DNA of 64,000 bases, taken from contig NZ_BCUG01000007.1 in assembly GCF_001591165.1 (NCBI RefSeq), positions 1 through 64,000 on the forward strand, given 5' to 3'. Both the position numbers and the translations under genes were made by a program. Every line of letters starts with the position of its first letter. Within the stretch, counting starts at the first letter, position 1. Positions 45,926 through 55,387 of this stretch are shown piece by piece. Under the pieces are notes generated by a model that saw only the letters and a program-made list of their open reading frames with translations, had not been told where the DNA came from and made no database searches. Origin of the DNA: Thauera butanivorans NBRC 103042. GTDB lineage: Bacteria; Pseudomonadota; Gammaproteobacteria; Burkholderiales; Rhodocyclaceae.

Positions 45926-48094
45926 TCAGTGGCCGTTGAACAGCCGCGCCGGCTGTGCCAGCCATTCCAGCGCTTCGTGGGCCGGTGCCGGGCGTGCGAA
46001 CCAGTAGCCCTGCATGACGTCGCAGCCCAGCAGTTGCAGGGCTTCGGCCTGTTCGGGCTGCTCCACGCCCTCGGCGACGATGTCGAGGGCGAAGCCGCGG
46101 GCGATGCCGGTGATGGCCGAAATGATCGGATTGATGCTCGGGCCGTCGAGGTCGCGGACGAAGCTGCGATCGATCTTCAGCGTGCTGACCGGGAATTTCT
46201 GCAGATAGGCGAGCGCCGAGTAGCCGGTGCCGAAGTCGTCGATGGCGACACTGAGACCGGCGCTGCGCAGTTCCCGGACCTTGGTGGCGACGTCGGCGGT
46301 GTCGTTCATCATCAGGCTCTCGGTGATCTCCAGCTCGATCTGGCCCGGCGGCAGCGCATGGCGGGCCAGGCACTCGGTGATCGAACTGACGATGTCGCGC
46401 TTGTCGAAATCCAGCGGCGACAGGTTCACCGACATGCGCAGTTCCAGGTGGCCCGCGCTGCGCCACTGCGCCAGCTGGGTGCAAGCTTCTTCCATGACCC
46501 AGCGGCTGATCTCGCCGATCATGCCCAGTTCTTCGGCGACCTGGATGAAAGTGTTGGGCGACAGGGCGCCGAGTACCGGGTGCCGCCATCTCAGCAGCGC
46601 TTCCATGCCGACGATCTGGCGGCGGGCGACGCTGACCTGGGGCTGGTAGTGCAGTTCGAACTCGCCGCGCAGCAGGGCGTTGCGCAAGTCGTTTTCCAGC
46701 GTGATGCGCTCGTGATGATGGGCGTTCAGCGTCGGATCGAAGAAGCGGAAGGCATTCTTGCCCGAGCGCTTGACCTGGTACATGGCGATGTCGGCGTGGC
46801 GTGTCAGGTCTTCGGCCGTGGTGCCGTCGCGCGGGAACAGGGCAATGCCGATGCTCATGGTCGCGCGATATTCGCCCTGGCTGAGCGTGATCGGTGCGGC
46901 AAGGGTGTCGAGGATCTTGGTGGCGATGGTTTCCGCGTCTTCGGGAACGTTGATGTCGGGCAGCAGGACCGTGAATTCGTCGCCGCCGAGCCGGGCCAGC
47001 GTGTCTCCGCGGCGCAGCGTGGTCGACAGGCGGGCCGCGATCGCGCGCAGCAGGGCATCGCCTTCGGCGTGGCCATAGGTGTCGTTGACCAGTTTGAAGC
47101 GGTCGATGTCGATGAACATCACCGCCAGGGTGCCGGTGCGGCGCTGGGCCTGCGCGATCGCCAGTTCGAGGCGGTCCTTGAACAGCACCCGGTTCGGCAG
47201 GTGCGTCAATTGGTCGTGATAGGCTTGGAAGGAGATGATCTCCTCGGCACGCTTGCGTTCGGAGATGTCGCGGGCGACGCCGTAGAGCCCGGCGCTGCGG
47301 CTGTCGCCGGGCTGGGCCAGCATCGGCAGGCCGGTGAGCGAGACCGTGATGCAGTCGTCGATGCTGCTGCCGCCGCGGCTGCAGCGCAGGCGCAGTTCGA
47401 CGTTGAAGCTCTCACCCGGCATCCGGCTGGGCTGATTGAGCAGGTTGCAGATCCGGTCGATGTCCTCGGGCATGACCAGGGTCGTGAACGGGCGCCGCAT
47501 CAGCGCATTGCGTTCGAAGCCGAGCAGCGGCTTGATGCGTGGGTTGATGTAGCTGAAGCGGCCTTCGGCATCGAGGGTGAAGATGAGATCGGGCGAGCTT
47601 TCGACCAGGTAGCGGTGCAACTGCTCGGAGGCCCTGAGGCGCTGGCTCATCGCCCGGTTGGCCTTCTCGAGCGCGCCCTTGTGCAGCGTGCTTTCCACCG
47701 TGCGCTGCAACTGGGCTACGTGGTAGGGCTTGCGCACATAGTCGTCGGCGCCGCGGCGCAGCGCACCGATCGCGGCATCGATGGCGTCTTCGCCGCTGAT
47801 GATGATGACGGCTTCGTCCCGCCGGCGCTCGACCAGCCAGTCGAGCAGGGCGAGGCCGGAGGCGTCCGGCAGCCGGTAGTCGAGCAGGATCAGGTCGTAA
47901 TGATGCTGTTCCAGCCGGACGATGGCTTCGGCGATGCTGCCCGTTTCGTCGAAGCTGCGGCCGGGGTGGGCGAGGACGTGGGGGAAGGTGCGCCGCAGCG
48001 CCGGATCATCATCGACGATCAGGATGCGGAAATCGGGTTCCACAGGGCCGAGGCTTTTTGTGGGCTGGAAAGGTTTATCGCCCGGAATCGACAT
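45926..48094 (-). CDS. REC-PAS-GGDEF-EAL response regulator
   Basis: A 722-residue c-di-GMP regulator. The receiver domain (about 22-140) has ILIVDDDPA, phospho-Asp in LILLDYRLPDASG and Lys in YVRKPY. A PAS domain (about 160-285) contains SPDLIFTLDAEGRFSYINPRIKPLLGFERNAL. GGDEF (about 295-455) keeps the active motif in LARLGGDEFTVLLPD. EAL (about 470-715) keeps MEALLRWRHP, DDFGTGYSALAYLQ, and EGVE. Both output domains look catalytically complete. It is the last of four minus-strand genes and is the obvious partner of the kinase next to it. Confidence 0.92.
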   Translation of the reverse strand: MSIPGDKPFQPTKSLGPVEPDFRILIVDDDPALRRTFPHVLAHPGRSFDETGSIAEAIVRLEQHHYDLILLDYRLPDASGLALLDWLVERRRDEAVIIISGEDAIDAAIGALRRGADDYVRKPYHVAQLQRTVESTLHKGALEKANRAMSQRLRASEQLHRYLVESSPDLIFTLDAEGRFSYINPRIKPLLGFERNALMRRPFTTLVMPEDIDRICNLLNQPSRMPGESFNVELRLRCSRGGSSIDDCITVSLTGLPMLAQPGDSRSAGLYGVARDISERKRAEEIISFQAYHDQLTHLPNRVLFKDRLELAIAQAQRRTGTLAVMFIDIDRFKLVNDTYGHAEGDALLRAIAARLSTTLRRGDTLARLGGDEFTVLLPDINVPEDAETIATKILDTLAAPITLSQGEYRATMSIGIALFPRDGTTAEDLTRHADIAMYQVKRSGKNAFRFFDPTLNAHHHERITLENDLRNALLRGEFELHYQPQVSVARRQIVGMEALLRWRHPVLGALSPNTFIQVAEELGMIGEISRWVMEEACTQLAQWRSAGHLELRMSVNLSPLDFDKRDIVSSITECLARHALPPGQIELEITESLMMNDTADVATKVRELRSAGLSVAIDDFGTGYSALAYLQKFPVSTLKIDRSFVRDLDGPSINPIISAITGIARGFALDIVAEGVEQPEQAEALQLLGCDVMQGYWFARPAPAHEALEWLAQPARLFNGH

Positions 48095-48145
48095 GAGTCG
48101 CCAAAATTATGTCTAAATGTTATTTGTCACAACATGATGCAATAT

Positions 48146-50122
48146 TCAGGCCAATTGTTCCAGTGGCAGAAAGATCTGGAAGCTCGTGCCGTTGCCCGGC
48201 TGGCTCCGGCAGAGAAGCGTCGCGCCCCAGCGTGACAGGATGTCGTGCACGATGCTGAGGCCGATGCCTTGATGCTTGCCGCCCTTCTGGCTGCGCTGCG
48301 GCGAGAAGGGATCGGCCATGCGTTCCGGCGGCAGGCCGGGGCCGTTGTCGACGAGACGGATCTCGAGGCTGGCACGGCCATCGACGGTGATCTGCGACAG
48401 CGCCGACACCACCAGGCGCCTGCCGGGCTGCAGCGCTTCGGAGGCGTTGCGGAACAGGTTGAGCAATACCTGCTTGAGCGCGGAGGCGGGAATCGCCGCA
48501 GGCGGAAGCTGCCTGGGCGCGCGCAGCTCGAACTGGATGCCGCGCTGGCCGAACAGCGTGTCGCCGTAGATCGAGCGCATGTCGAGCAGCAGTGCCGGTA
48601 CCTGGCAGCGCGGTGTCTCGGGGGCTTCCTGCGGCAACGCGCTGGCGCTGCGCAGCAGATTGTCGATGCGATCCAGCTCGGTGTTGAGCTGCACCAGTTC
48701 GTCCTTCAGCGGTGTGTCGTCCGGGCGCTGGATGCCGAGCATCTCCAGCCGGCTCTTGATGACCGTCAGCGGATTGCTCGCTTCGTGCACGATCTTGCGC
48801 AGATGGTCGTGGAAACGCTGGTGCAGCGTGGCTTCGCGGCGGCTGATCTCGTTCTGCGCTCGCTGCGCGGCACGCAGCGAGCGCGCTGCGGCACCGAGCA
48901 GCGCGGCGTAGCGCCAGCAAAGATCGCTGTCGAGTTCGCCTTCATGATCCATGCCGATCAGCGCCACCACGGCCTGGCCGTTGGTGGTGAGGGGCAGGCA
49001 GCAGAAGCCTTCGAGGCCGAGCCAGCGGGCGATCTGCCAGTCGGCCAGGCTGCGTCCGCTGCGGCTGCCGTGCCGGACGAAGCGGGTGGTGTGTTCATTG
49101 CGCGCGCACAGTGCGACGGCGCTGGTCTCGTCGTCCAGCCTGAGCCGCAGTTCGTCGATGAGCGCGGCGGCGCTGCCTGCCGCGGCGGGCAGCATGGGGC
49201 GCAGGATGCCGTCCTCGTCGGCCGCCAGCAGCGTGGGGATGCGGTGCAGGCCGAACAGCGGGCAGGCAATGGCAAGACGGTCTTCGACCTGTGCGGGGTC
49301 GAGGTCGACGAATGCCGCCGTCAACAGGCCGAGCATGCCGGCGCTGCGGTAAGGGTCGTCGGCCAGCGCTGCGGTACCGGCTGCCGCCGCCTCGGCTGTC
49401 GGGGCGGACCGCGGCGGATAGGCGGCATGCCCGGAGACGATGTAGTCCACATCGGTGCGCAGGCTGCTCAACACCCCTTCATGGAGCCCGGTCAGGCGCG
49501 CGGCTTCGGGCAGCCGTTCCTGCCATTGCGGGTCGGCCAGCCGCAGCGCCGCGGCGACGATGGGCAGCAAAGGGTGCGCGCTCGCGAACTGCTCTTCCAG
49601 TACGGTGCCCAGTTCGAGCGCATCGCCGAGGCTGCCGGGCAGTCCGCAGTGATCGACCAGCGTGGCCAGCGAAGGGGCGTGCCGGGCCGGGGTGGTGGCC
49701 TTGCCGACATCCGGCGAAGGGGGGGCGAAGCCGTGCCACAGCCCGGCCAGGTAGGCTTCGTCGGGGCGTGCATAGCGTGTCTCGATCGCGAGATGCAGCG
49801 CGCATTCGGCCCGCAGCAAGGTTTGCTCGGATGCGGCCGGGTCATGGCCGGCCGCGTGTCCGAGCCCCACCAGCCAGGCCCGCAGCAGATCGATGCCGAT
49901 GCGTTCGAGGCGCCGGCGCAGCACGCTGTTGAGTCCGTCGCCAAGCTCGTTGTCGGCCAGCGGCTGGGCAATCAGCAGTGCGAGACTCAGCACGGGGTCG
50001 CGGGCGGCGACGAGGGCAACTTCCGGCCAGTTGGGCGAACTGGCCGCCAGCAGGCGCAGGATGGTCACCGCACCATCGGTCCGGGGCTGGCGTTCGAGAG
50101 TGCAGAATACGGCGGGAAGCAT
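48146..50122 (-). CDS. HDOD/GAF-type hybrid sensor histidine kinase
   Basis: A 658-residue soluble kinase (start 50122; a TTG at 50203 is possible and has a GAAGG site). The first about 240 residues resemble an HDOD domain (ILRLLAASSPNWPEVALVAARDPVLSLALLI), a middle about 150-residue part looks GAF-like (IPTLLAADEDGILRPML...FCCLPLTTNGQAVVALIG), then the phospho-His box KIVHEASNPLTVIKSRLEML, N-box NLFRNASEAL, VDNGPGLPPE and GGKHQGIGLSIVHDI of the ATPase. It probably phosphorylates the REC-GGDEF-EAL protein downstream. No transmembrane segment is present, so it senses an internal signal. Confidence 0.88.
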   Translation of the reverse strand: MLPAVFCTLERQPRTDGAVTILRLLAASSPNWPEVALVAARDPVLSLALLIAQPLADNELGDGLNSVLRRRLERIGIDLLRAWLVGLGHAAGHDPAASEQTLLRAECALHLAIETRYARPDEAYLAGLWHGFAPPSPDVGKATTPARHAPSLATLVDHCGLPGSLGDALELGTVLEEQFASAHPLLPIVAAALRLADPQWQERLPEAARLTGLHEGVLSSLRTDVDYIVSGHAAYPPRSAPTAEAAAAGTAALADDPYRSAGMLGLLTAAFVDLDPAQVEDRLAIACPLFGLHRIPTLLAADEDGILRPMLPAAAGSAAALIDELRLRLDDETSAVALCARNEHTTRFVRHGSRSGRSLADWQIARWLGLEGFCCLPLTTNGQAVVALIGMDHEGELDSDLCWRYAALLGAAARSLRAAQRAQNEISRREATLHQRFHDHLRKIVHEASNPLTVIKSRLEMLGIQRPDDTPLKDELVQLNTELDRIDNLLRSASALPQEAPETPRCQVPALLLDMRSIYGDTLFGQRGIQFELRAPRQLPPAAIPASALKQVLLNLFRNASEALQPGRRLVVSALSQITVDGRASLEIRLVDNGPGLPPERMADPFSPQRSQKGGKHQGIGLSIVHDILSRWGATLLCRSQPGNGTSFQIFLPLEQLA

Positions 50123-50218
50123 GGGCGGCGAGGCGCGCGGGTCGGGGTGGCTTGGGGGGATTTTAGCGGGCCGTGCCGGTTCCGCATGTGACCGAGTTTG
50201 CAATTGGCGTCAGCCTTC

Positions 50219-51355
50219 TCAGGCCTGCAGGCTGTCGGCGAAGCCGAGGCCGGTCAGCAAGGCGTGGTTGACGCGCTCGCAGGGCAGGTGAAGGTCGTCG
50301 ACTGCCTTGGTCAGACCGCTGCCGTCGAAGCTCTCGCATTGTTGCGCCAGCCGCAGGAAGGGGGCGAATTCGCCCTCGCCATGCACCAGGGCATCGGTGA
50401 TGCCGGCGGGCAGGTTCATTTCGTCGAGCACCGATTGCATCGAAGTGCCGAGCAGCAGCGGCAGCAGCGAGAACGCGCCGGTGATGAAGAGGTTGTCACG
50501 TTCGGCGGCATCGAAGTAGTCGGCGCCGATCTCTTCCATGAAGCGGCCGCGGGCGATCGCAGTCTGTATCATCGCCGGCGCGCTCGGATCGCGGCTGGCG
50601 GTGACGAGCAGCAGCGAAAGCCATTTGTTGAGTGCGGTGTAGCCGAGGATGCTGACCGCGTGGCGGAAGGACTGGATCTCGCACATCAGGCCGAAGCCGG
50701 CCGAGTTGATGTAGCGCAGCAACTTGTAGGACAGCGCGACGTCCTGCTTCAGCACCACCTCGATGTCGCGGACTTCGCCATTGTTGCGCACCAGGTTGAG
50801 CAGACGAATGATCTGGGCGTGGCTGGGCGACAACTCCTTGGCGGGCGGGTGGCCGTGCAGGAAGAACCAGCCCGATGCGCCGTCGAAGCCGGCGCCGATC
50901 GCCGGGCGGAAGCCGCCGGCTTCGGCCAGGCCCCAGGCCAGCTTGAGGCCGGGCGCGCCGGCCGGCGAGGAGACGCGGCGCGCATCCATCAGCACGAAGC
51001 GCCAGTCGATGCCGGCCGGCAGCGCCGTGCCGGGCGTATACCAGGTCAGGTTCATCGGCCGGCCGGCTTCCTGCAACTGGGCCATCAGCGCCTGCGTTTG
51101 CGGATGGCCCAGGGTCTGGGCGGGAATCTCGATCGAGGCGTTGTCCGGCATCTGCCAGTTCAGCAGTTCGGGTGTCGGCACCAGGCGGCCGAGGCTGACG
51201 AAGACGGCGTGATGAGCCGGCCAAGCCGCCGTCCGTGCGTTCAGCACCTCGACCACCGCAGCGACGTTCGGGCCGTGGGCGATGATGCGGTTCGCGGTGA
51301 TGGCGTGGCGCTTGTTGACCACGGGTTCGCGGGTCAGCAGGACGGTCTGGCTCAT
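50219..51355 (-). CDS. HDOD-domain signalling protein (EAL-like N-terminus)
   Basis: A 378-residue protein. The N-terminal about 165 residues have the degenerate EAL-like arrangement of YuxH-type proteins (VLLTREPVVNKRHAITANRIIAH). The HDOD domain (about 175-375) contains LLNLVRNNGEVRDIEVVLKQDVALSYKLLRYINSAGFG and HAVSILGYTALNKWLSLLLV. Such proteins bind nucleotides or partners rather than cleave c-di-GMP. It lies 20 bases after the reductase and about 97 bases before the kinase in the same direction. Confidence 0.87.
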   Translation of the reverse strand: MSQTVLLTREPVVNKRHAITANRIIAHGPNVAAVVEVLNARTAAWPAHHAVFVSLGRLVPTPELLNWQMPDNASIEIPAQTLGHPQTQALMAQLQEAGRPMNLTWYTPGTALPAGIDWRFVLMDARRVSSPAGAPGLKLAWGLAEAGGFRPAIGAGFDGASGWFFLHGHPPAKELSPSHAQIIRLLNLVRNNGEVRDIEVVLKQDVALSYKLLRYINSAGFGLMCEIQSFRHAVSILGYTALNKWLSLLLVTASRDPSAPAMIQTAIARGRFMEEIGADYFDAAERDNLFITGAFSLLPLLLGTSMQSVLDEMNLPAGITDALVHGEGEFAPFLRLAQQCESFDGSGLTKAVDDLHLPCERVNHALLTGLGFADSLQA

Positions 51356-51374
51356 TGCGGCTCCGGTGGGCGGG

Positions 51375-52397
51375 TCAGTTTGCCGGGCTGGCGAAGGTGA
51401 AGGCATCGGCGAAGAAGGCGCCCTCGGGCAGGCCGCGTTCCGTATGGAAGCTGGCGCGTGCCGCATCGATCATCGCCGGCGCGCCACAGGCGTAGACCTC
51501 GTGGCCCGACAGGTCGGCGAAGTCGTCCAGCACGGCCTGGTGCACCAGGCCGCGGCGGCCGTCCCAAGCGTCGCCGGGCTTTTCGTCCGACAGCACCGGG
51601 ATGTAGCGCAGGTTCGGCAGGCGGCTTTCCCAGCCGCGCGCCAGTTCGTCCAGGTACAGGCCGGCGCGGTCGCGCGAACCCCAGTACAGCGTGACAGGGC
51701 GCTGCAGGCCGGTCTCGACCGCATGTTCGACGATGCTCTTGATCGGCGCGAAGCCGGTGCCGCCGGCGACCATGACGATCGGGCGCTGCGAATCCTCGCG
51801 CAGCCAGAAACTGCCCAGCGGGCCCTCGATGCGCAGGATGTCCTTTTCCTTCATGCCCTCGAAGACGTGGGAGGTGAAGCGGCCGCCATCGATGCGGCGC
51901 ACGTGCAATTCGATATGGCTGGCGTCGTGCGGCGCATTGGCGATCGAGAAACTGCGGCGCTGGCCGTCGGCGAGCAGGATGTCGATGTACTGGCCGGCCT
52001 TGAAACGGAAGGTCTCGCTCGCCGGCAGCTTGAGGTCGAGCAGCATCACGTCGTCGGCCAGCCGCTGCAGCTTCTGCACGCGGCTGGGCAGCTTCCGGAC
52101 CGGGATGTCGCCGGCACGGGTGACGTTGCGCGCTTCCAGCACCAGGTCGGAAAGCGGCTTCGCACAGCAGAACAGCGCATAGCCCTCGGCCTGGTCGGCG
52201 GCGCTCAGCGCGCCGGCGGAGTATTTGCCGTAATCCACCGAGCCCTGCACGATCCTGCCCTTGCAGGCGCCGCAGGCGCCGTCGCGGCAACTGTGCGGCA
52301 GCAGCAGGCCGGCATCGTGTGCTGCTTCGAGGACGGTCTGGCCGTCGGCGGCGTCGAACGAATGATCGCCAGGCTGGAGGGAAATCCGGTAGCTCAT
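51375..52397 (-). CDS. Ferredoxin-flavin-NAD(P)H reductase (CDP-6-deoxy-glucoseen reductase-like)
   Basis: A 340-residue three-domain reductase. Domain 1 (about 1-90) is a plant-type ferredoxin with CRDGACGACKGRIVQGS and the fourth Cys in ALFCCAKP. Domain 2 binds FAD (FKAGQYIDILLADGQRRSFSIANAP), domain 3 binds NAD(P)H (VMVAGGTGFAPIKSIVEHA). It passes electrons from NAD(P)H to an unknown acceptor. Annotated homologues are often named for the glucoseen reductase, but no deoxysugar genes are near, so that name is only for resemblance. Divergent from the next gene with 21 bases between start codons. Confidence 0.9.
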   Translation of the reverse strand: MSYRISLQPGDHSFDAADGQTVLEAAHDAGLLLPHSCRDGACGACKGRIVQGSVDYGKYSAGALSAADQAEGYALFCCAKPLSDLVLEARNVTRAGDIPVRKLPSRVQKLQRLADDVMLLDLKLPASETFRFKAGQYIDILLADGQRRSFSIANAPHDASHIELHVRRIDGGRFTSHVFEGMKEKDILRIEGPLGSFWLREDSQRPIVMVAGGTGFAPIKSIVEHAVETGLQRPVTLYWGSRDRAGLYLDELARGWESRLPNLRYIPVLSDEKPGDAWDGRRGLVHQAVLDDFADLSGHEVYACGAPAMIDAARASFHTERGLPEGAFFADAFTFASPAN

Positions 52398-52418
52398 GGT
52401 GCGTGTGATAATGACGGG

Positions 52419-53294
52419 ATGAAAAGAGTCCTGATCGTCGGCAGTGGCGATGTCGCCGCCCGCTGCCTGCCGTGGTTGACGCAGCGCTTTCGTGTTCTCG
52501 CCCTCGTACGCCATGCCGATGCGGCCGACGCGCTGCGGATTGCGGGCGCGGTGCCGGTACGGGCCGATCTCGACGACCGCAGGAGCCTGACCAGGCTGGC
52601 CGGGCTTGCCGATGTCGTATTGTACTTCGCCCCGCCGCCTGCGCAGGGGGCCACGGACACCCGGATGACGCGCTTCCTGGCCGCGTCCGGCGCGGGCCGG
52701 AGTCTACCACAGGGCCTCGTATACATAAGTACGACAGGGGTTTACGGCGACTGCGGCGGCGCCTCCGTCGACGAGACGCGGCCCTGCCGCGCCAGCACCG
52801 CGCGGGCATTGCGGCGAGTCGATGCCGAGTGCCGGCTGCGCCGCTTCGGGCGCCGCAGCGGCGTGCGCGTCAGCGTGCTGCGGGCGCCCGGCATCTACGC
52901 CGCGGACCGCCTGCCGCTCGAACGCCTGCGGCGCGGCGACCCGGTGCTCGCCGCGGAAGACGACGTCTTCACCAATCACATCCACGCCGACGATCTTGCC
53001 CGGCTGGCCTGTATGGCGATGTTCCGTGCCGGTGCAGGCCGCGTGTATAACGCCAGCGACGATTCCGGCCTGAAGATGGGCGAGTATTTCGATGCGGTGG
53101 CCGACGCGCTGGCGCTGCCGCGTCCGCCGCGGCTGCCGCGCGAACAGATCGTCCAGCGGCTGTCGCCGCTGACGCTGTCCTTCATGGGCGAATCGCGCCG
53201 GCTCGACAACCGCCGCATCAAGCGGGAATTGCGTACGGCGCTGCGCTACCCGACGGTGGCGGATGGACTGCGCGCCCTGCCGGGCCGGCGCTGA
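52419..53294 (+). CDS. NAD(P)-dependent epimerase/dehydratase-like protein
   Basis: A 291-residue extended short-chain-dehydrogenase fold. The nucleotide loop is RVLIVGSGDVAARCL (a variant of GxxGxxG), with LADVVLYFAPPP, then VYISTTGVYGDCGG (Ser-Thr catalytic region, YG present) and a C-terminal LRYPTVADGLRALP. It resembles YeeZ-type proteins. Substrate unknown. It is followed by hemJ after 50 bases. Confidence 0.82.
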   Translation: MKRVLIVGSGDVAARCLPWLTQRFRVLALVRHADAADALRIAGAVPVRADLDDRRSLTRLAGLADVVLYFAPPPAQGATDTRMTRFLAASGAGRSLPQGLVYISTTGVYGDCGGASVDETRPCRASTARALRRVDAECRLRRFGRRSGVRVSVLRAPGIYAADRLPLERLRRGDPVLAAEDDVFTNHIHADDLARLACMAMFRAGAGRVYNASDDSGLKMGEYFDAVADALALPRPPRLPREQIVQRLSPLTLSFMGESRRLDNRRIKRELRTALRYPTVADGLRALPGRR

Positions 53295-53344
53295 GCCGCT
53301 GCCTCCGTCTTCCTCTTTTTTTCCATCATCGAGATTTCATCGAC

Positions 53345-53755
53345 ATGCTGACCATCAAGGCCTTGCACATCATCTTCGTCGTGAGCTGGTTCGCCGGCCT
53401 GTTCTACCTGCCGCGCCTGTTCGTCAATCACGCCATGGTCGAGGACGCCGCCACCCGCGAGCGCCTGGCGATGATGGAGATGAAGCTCTACCGCTTCATG
53501 ACGCCGTTGGGCATCCTCGCCGTGGTGCTGGGCTTCTGGCTGTGGTTCGGCTACGGCTTCGCCGGCGGCTGGCTGCATGCCAAGACCCTGCTCGTCGTTT
53601 TCCTGATCGGCTACCACCTCTACTGCGGCCGCCTGCTGCGCGCCTTCGCCGAGGGCCGCAATACCCGCAGCCACGTGTGGTTCCGTGTGTTCAACGAGAT
53701 TCCGGTGGTCGTTCTCTTTGTCGTGGTCTTCCTCGTCGTGCTCAAGCCGTTCTGA
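53345..53755 (+). CDS. hemJ: Protoporphyrinogen IX oxidase HemJ (CopD-fold)
   Basis: A 136-residue membrane protein with four helices. It has the conserved His in IKALHIIFVVSWFAGLFYLPRLF, the Arg/Lys in LYRFMTPLGILAVVLGFWLWF, and HAKTLLVVFLIGYHLYCGRLL. HemJ oxidises protoporphyrinogen IX to protoporphyrin IX in haem synthesis. It starts a few bases after a T-rich spacer and probably has its own translation signal. Length and layout match the family. Confidence 0.92.
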   Translation: MLTIKALHIIFVVSWFAGLFYLPRLFVNHAMVEDAATRERLAMMEMKLYRFMTPLGILAVVLGFWLWFGYGFAGGWLHAKTLLVVFLIGYHLYCGRLLRAFAEGRNTRSHVWFRVFNEIPVVVLFVVVFLVVLKPF

Positions 53756-53868
53756 ACGAGCGCATGGCGGAATCCGGCCGGCCCGCGAGATTGCGGCACC
53801 CGTGCCGGGTGGCTATGCTCGACGGCGTGAAACCCTGAGGTGTTCCCTGAAGTGCAGCGAGGAAAACC

Positions 53869-54441
53869 ATGAGCCTGCCCGAGCCCAAGATTCCGTTCGG
53901 GCCAGACGATTTCCTGGCCTGGGAAAGCGAACAGCCCTTCCGCAGCGAATACGTGGACGGCGAAGTGTTTGCCATGAGCGGCGCCTCCGATGCGCACGGC
54001 ACGGCGGCAGGCAACCTGTTCGTCGGCTTGCATGCCCATCTGCGCGGCAAGCCCTGCAAGGTCTTCATCTCCGGCATGAAGGTCCGCGTCGACGCCGCCA
54101 ACAGCTTCTACTACCCCGACATCCTCGTCACCTGCGACCCGCGCGACCGCCAGCCCGGGGCAAGCCACGTCAAGCGCCATCCGGTGCTGGTCGTCGAGGT
54201 GCTGTCGCCGACCACCGAAGCCTACGACCGCGGCGACAAGTTCGCCGCCTACCGCACGCTGGAGTCGCTGCAGGAATACGTGCTGGTTTCGGTCGAGCAG
54301 CGCCGTGTCGAGGTCTTCCGCCGCGACGCTACCGGGCACTGGGTGCTGTATCCGTTCGCAGCGGATGAAGAACTGGAACTGGCCAGCGTCGATTTCCGCT
54401 GCCCGGCGGCCGAGGTGTTCGAGGGGGTGGAGGGCGCTTAG
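53869..54441 (+). CDS. Uma2/DUF820-family putative nuclease
   Basis: A 190-residue protein of the PD-(D/E)XK-like Uma2 family: FRSEYVDGEVFAMSGASDAHGTAAGNL, YYPDILVTCD, HPVLVVEVLSPTTEAYDRGDKFAAYRTL. The Asp in YPD and the Glu-Val-Leu-Ser motif with a following Lys are the catalytic-type residues. Function is uncertain; the family is common in accessory DNA. It has an AGCGAGGAAAACC site and sits alone before the convergent ABC ATPase. Confidence 0.87.
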   Translation: MSLPEPKIPFGPDDFLAWESEQPFRSEYVDGEVFAMSGASDAHGTAAGNLFVGLHAHLRGKPCKVFISGMKVRVDAANSFYYPDILVTCDPRDRQPGASHVKRHPVLVVEVLSPTTEAYDRGDKFAAYRTLESLQEYVLVSVEQRRVEVFRRDATGHWVLYPFAADEELELASVDFRCPAAEVFEGVEGA

Positions 54442-54464
54442 GCCCGCACTGCCGGCTTCGCTGT

Positions 54465-55367
54465 TCAGGCCGGCTGCCGTTCTTCCAGGATCTTGAAGAA
54501 CACCGTCTCCAGCGAGACCGCCGGCTTGACCGTCACCAGCCGGCCGCCGGCCGTCTGCAGCCGGGCGAGGAAGCCGGGCAGGGCGGATTCGTCCATCTCC
54601 TGTTCGTACTCGCCTTCACGGATTACCACGTGCTCGCCGTCGAGCGGCGCATTGGCCTGATAGCGGACGATGAAACGGTCGGCGCGTTCGCTGACCAGGT
54701 CGCGCGGCGAGCGGGTGGTCAGCAGTTCGCCCTGGTGGATGAAGCCGAAGCGGTCGGCGATGCGCTCGACGTCGTGCAGCACATGCGAGGTGAAGAAGAT
54801 CGCGCCGCCTTCGCGCTTGTAGTCGGCCAGGATGTCCACCACGTCCTTGCGCCCCACCGGGTCCAGGCCCGACAGCGGCTCGTCCAGCACCAGCAGGCGC
54901 GGGCTGACGACCAGTGCATGGGCCAGCGCCACGCGCTGCGCGTTGCCTTTCGACAGTTCGCGGATGCGGCGCCGGGCGTTCTGCGCCACCGAGAAGCGCT
55001 CCAGCCACTGCATGCACCAGATCTCGGCGTCCGGGCGGCGGATGTCGTACATGTCCAGCGCCATGCGCAGGATCTCCATCGGCGTGAACTGCTCGTACAG
55101 CGCGGGCGATTCCGGTACGTAGGCGATGCCCTTGCGCGAGGCCGCCTCGCGTGCCGACACGCCGTACAGCCTTACCTCGCCTTCGTAGTCGTTGATGACG
55201 TCGAGCATCACCTTGATCGTGGTCGATTTGCCTGCACCGTTGGGGCCGACGAAGCCGAAGACTTCGCCTTCGGTGACGTCGAAGCTGACGTCGCGCAGCG
55301 CCTGCACGGTCTTGCCGCGCGAATGGAAAGTCTTGCTGACGGAGTGGAATTCGAGAGCGGAAGTCAT
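54465..55367 (-). CDS. Orphan ABC ATPase (CcmA/NatA type)
   Basis: A 300-residue ATPase with Walker A GPNGAGKSTT, signature LSKGNAQRVALAHALV, Walker B LLVLDEPLSGLDPVG, and switch His in FTSHVLHDVE. The C-terminal about 75 residues are the extension of lipid/multidrug/Na+ efflux ATPases (drrA/natA type). No membrane partner is within the window on either side, so it works with a permease elsewhere or is a remnant. Start 55367 has GGA six bases away; a GTG-less ATG eight codons earlier is less likely. Confidence 0.88.
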   Translation of the reverse strand: MTSALEFHSVSKTFHSRGKTVQALRDVSFDVTEGEVFGFVGPNGAGKSTTIKVMLDVINDYEGEVRLYGVSAREAASRKGIAYVPESPALYEQFTPMEILRMALDMYDIRRPDAEIWCMQWLERFSVAQNARRRIRELSKGNAQRVALAHALVVSPRLLVLDEPLSGLDPVGRKDVVDILADYKREGGAIFFTSHVLHDVERIADRFGFIHQGELLTTRSPRDLVSERADRFIVRYQANAPLDGEHVVIREGEYEQEMDESALPGFLARLQTAGGRLVTVKPAVSLETVFFKILEERQPA

Positions 55368-55387
55368 CGGTGGTTTCCTTGGCTGCT

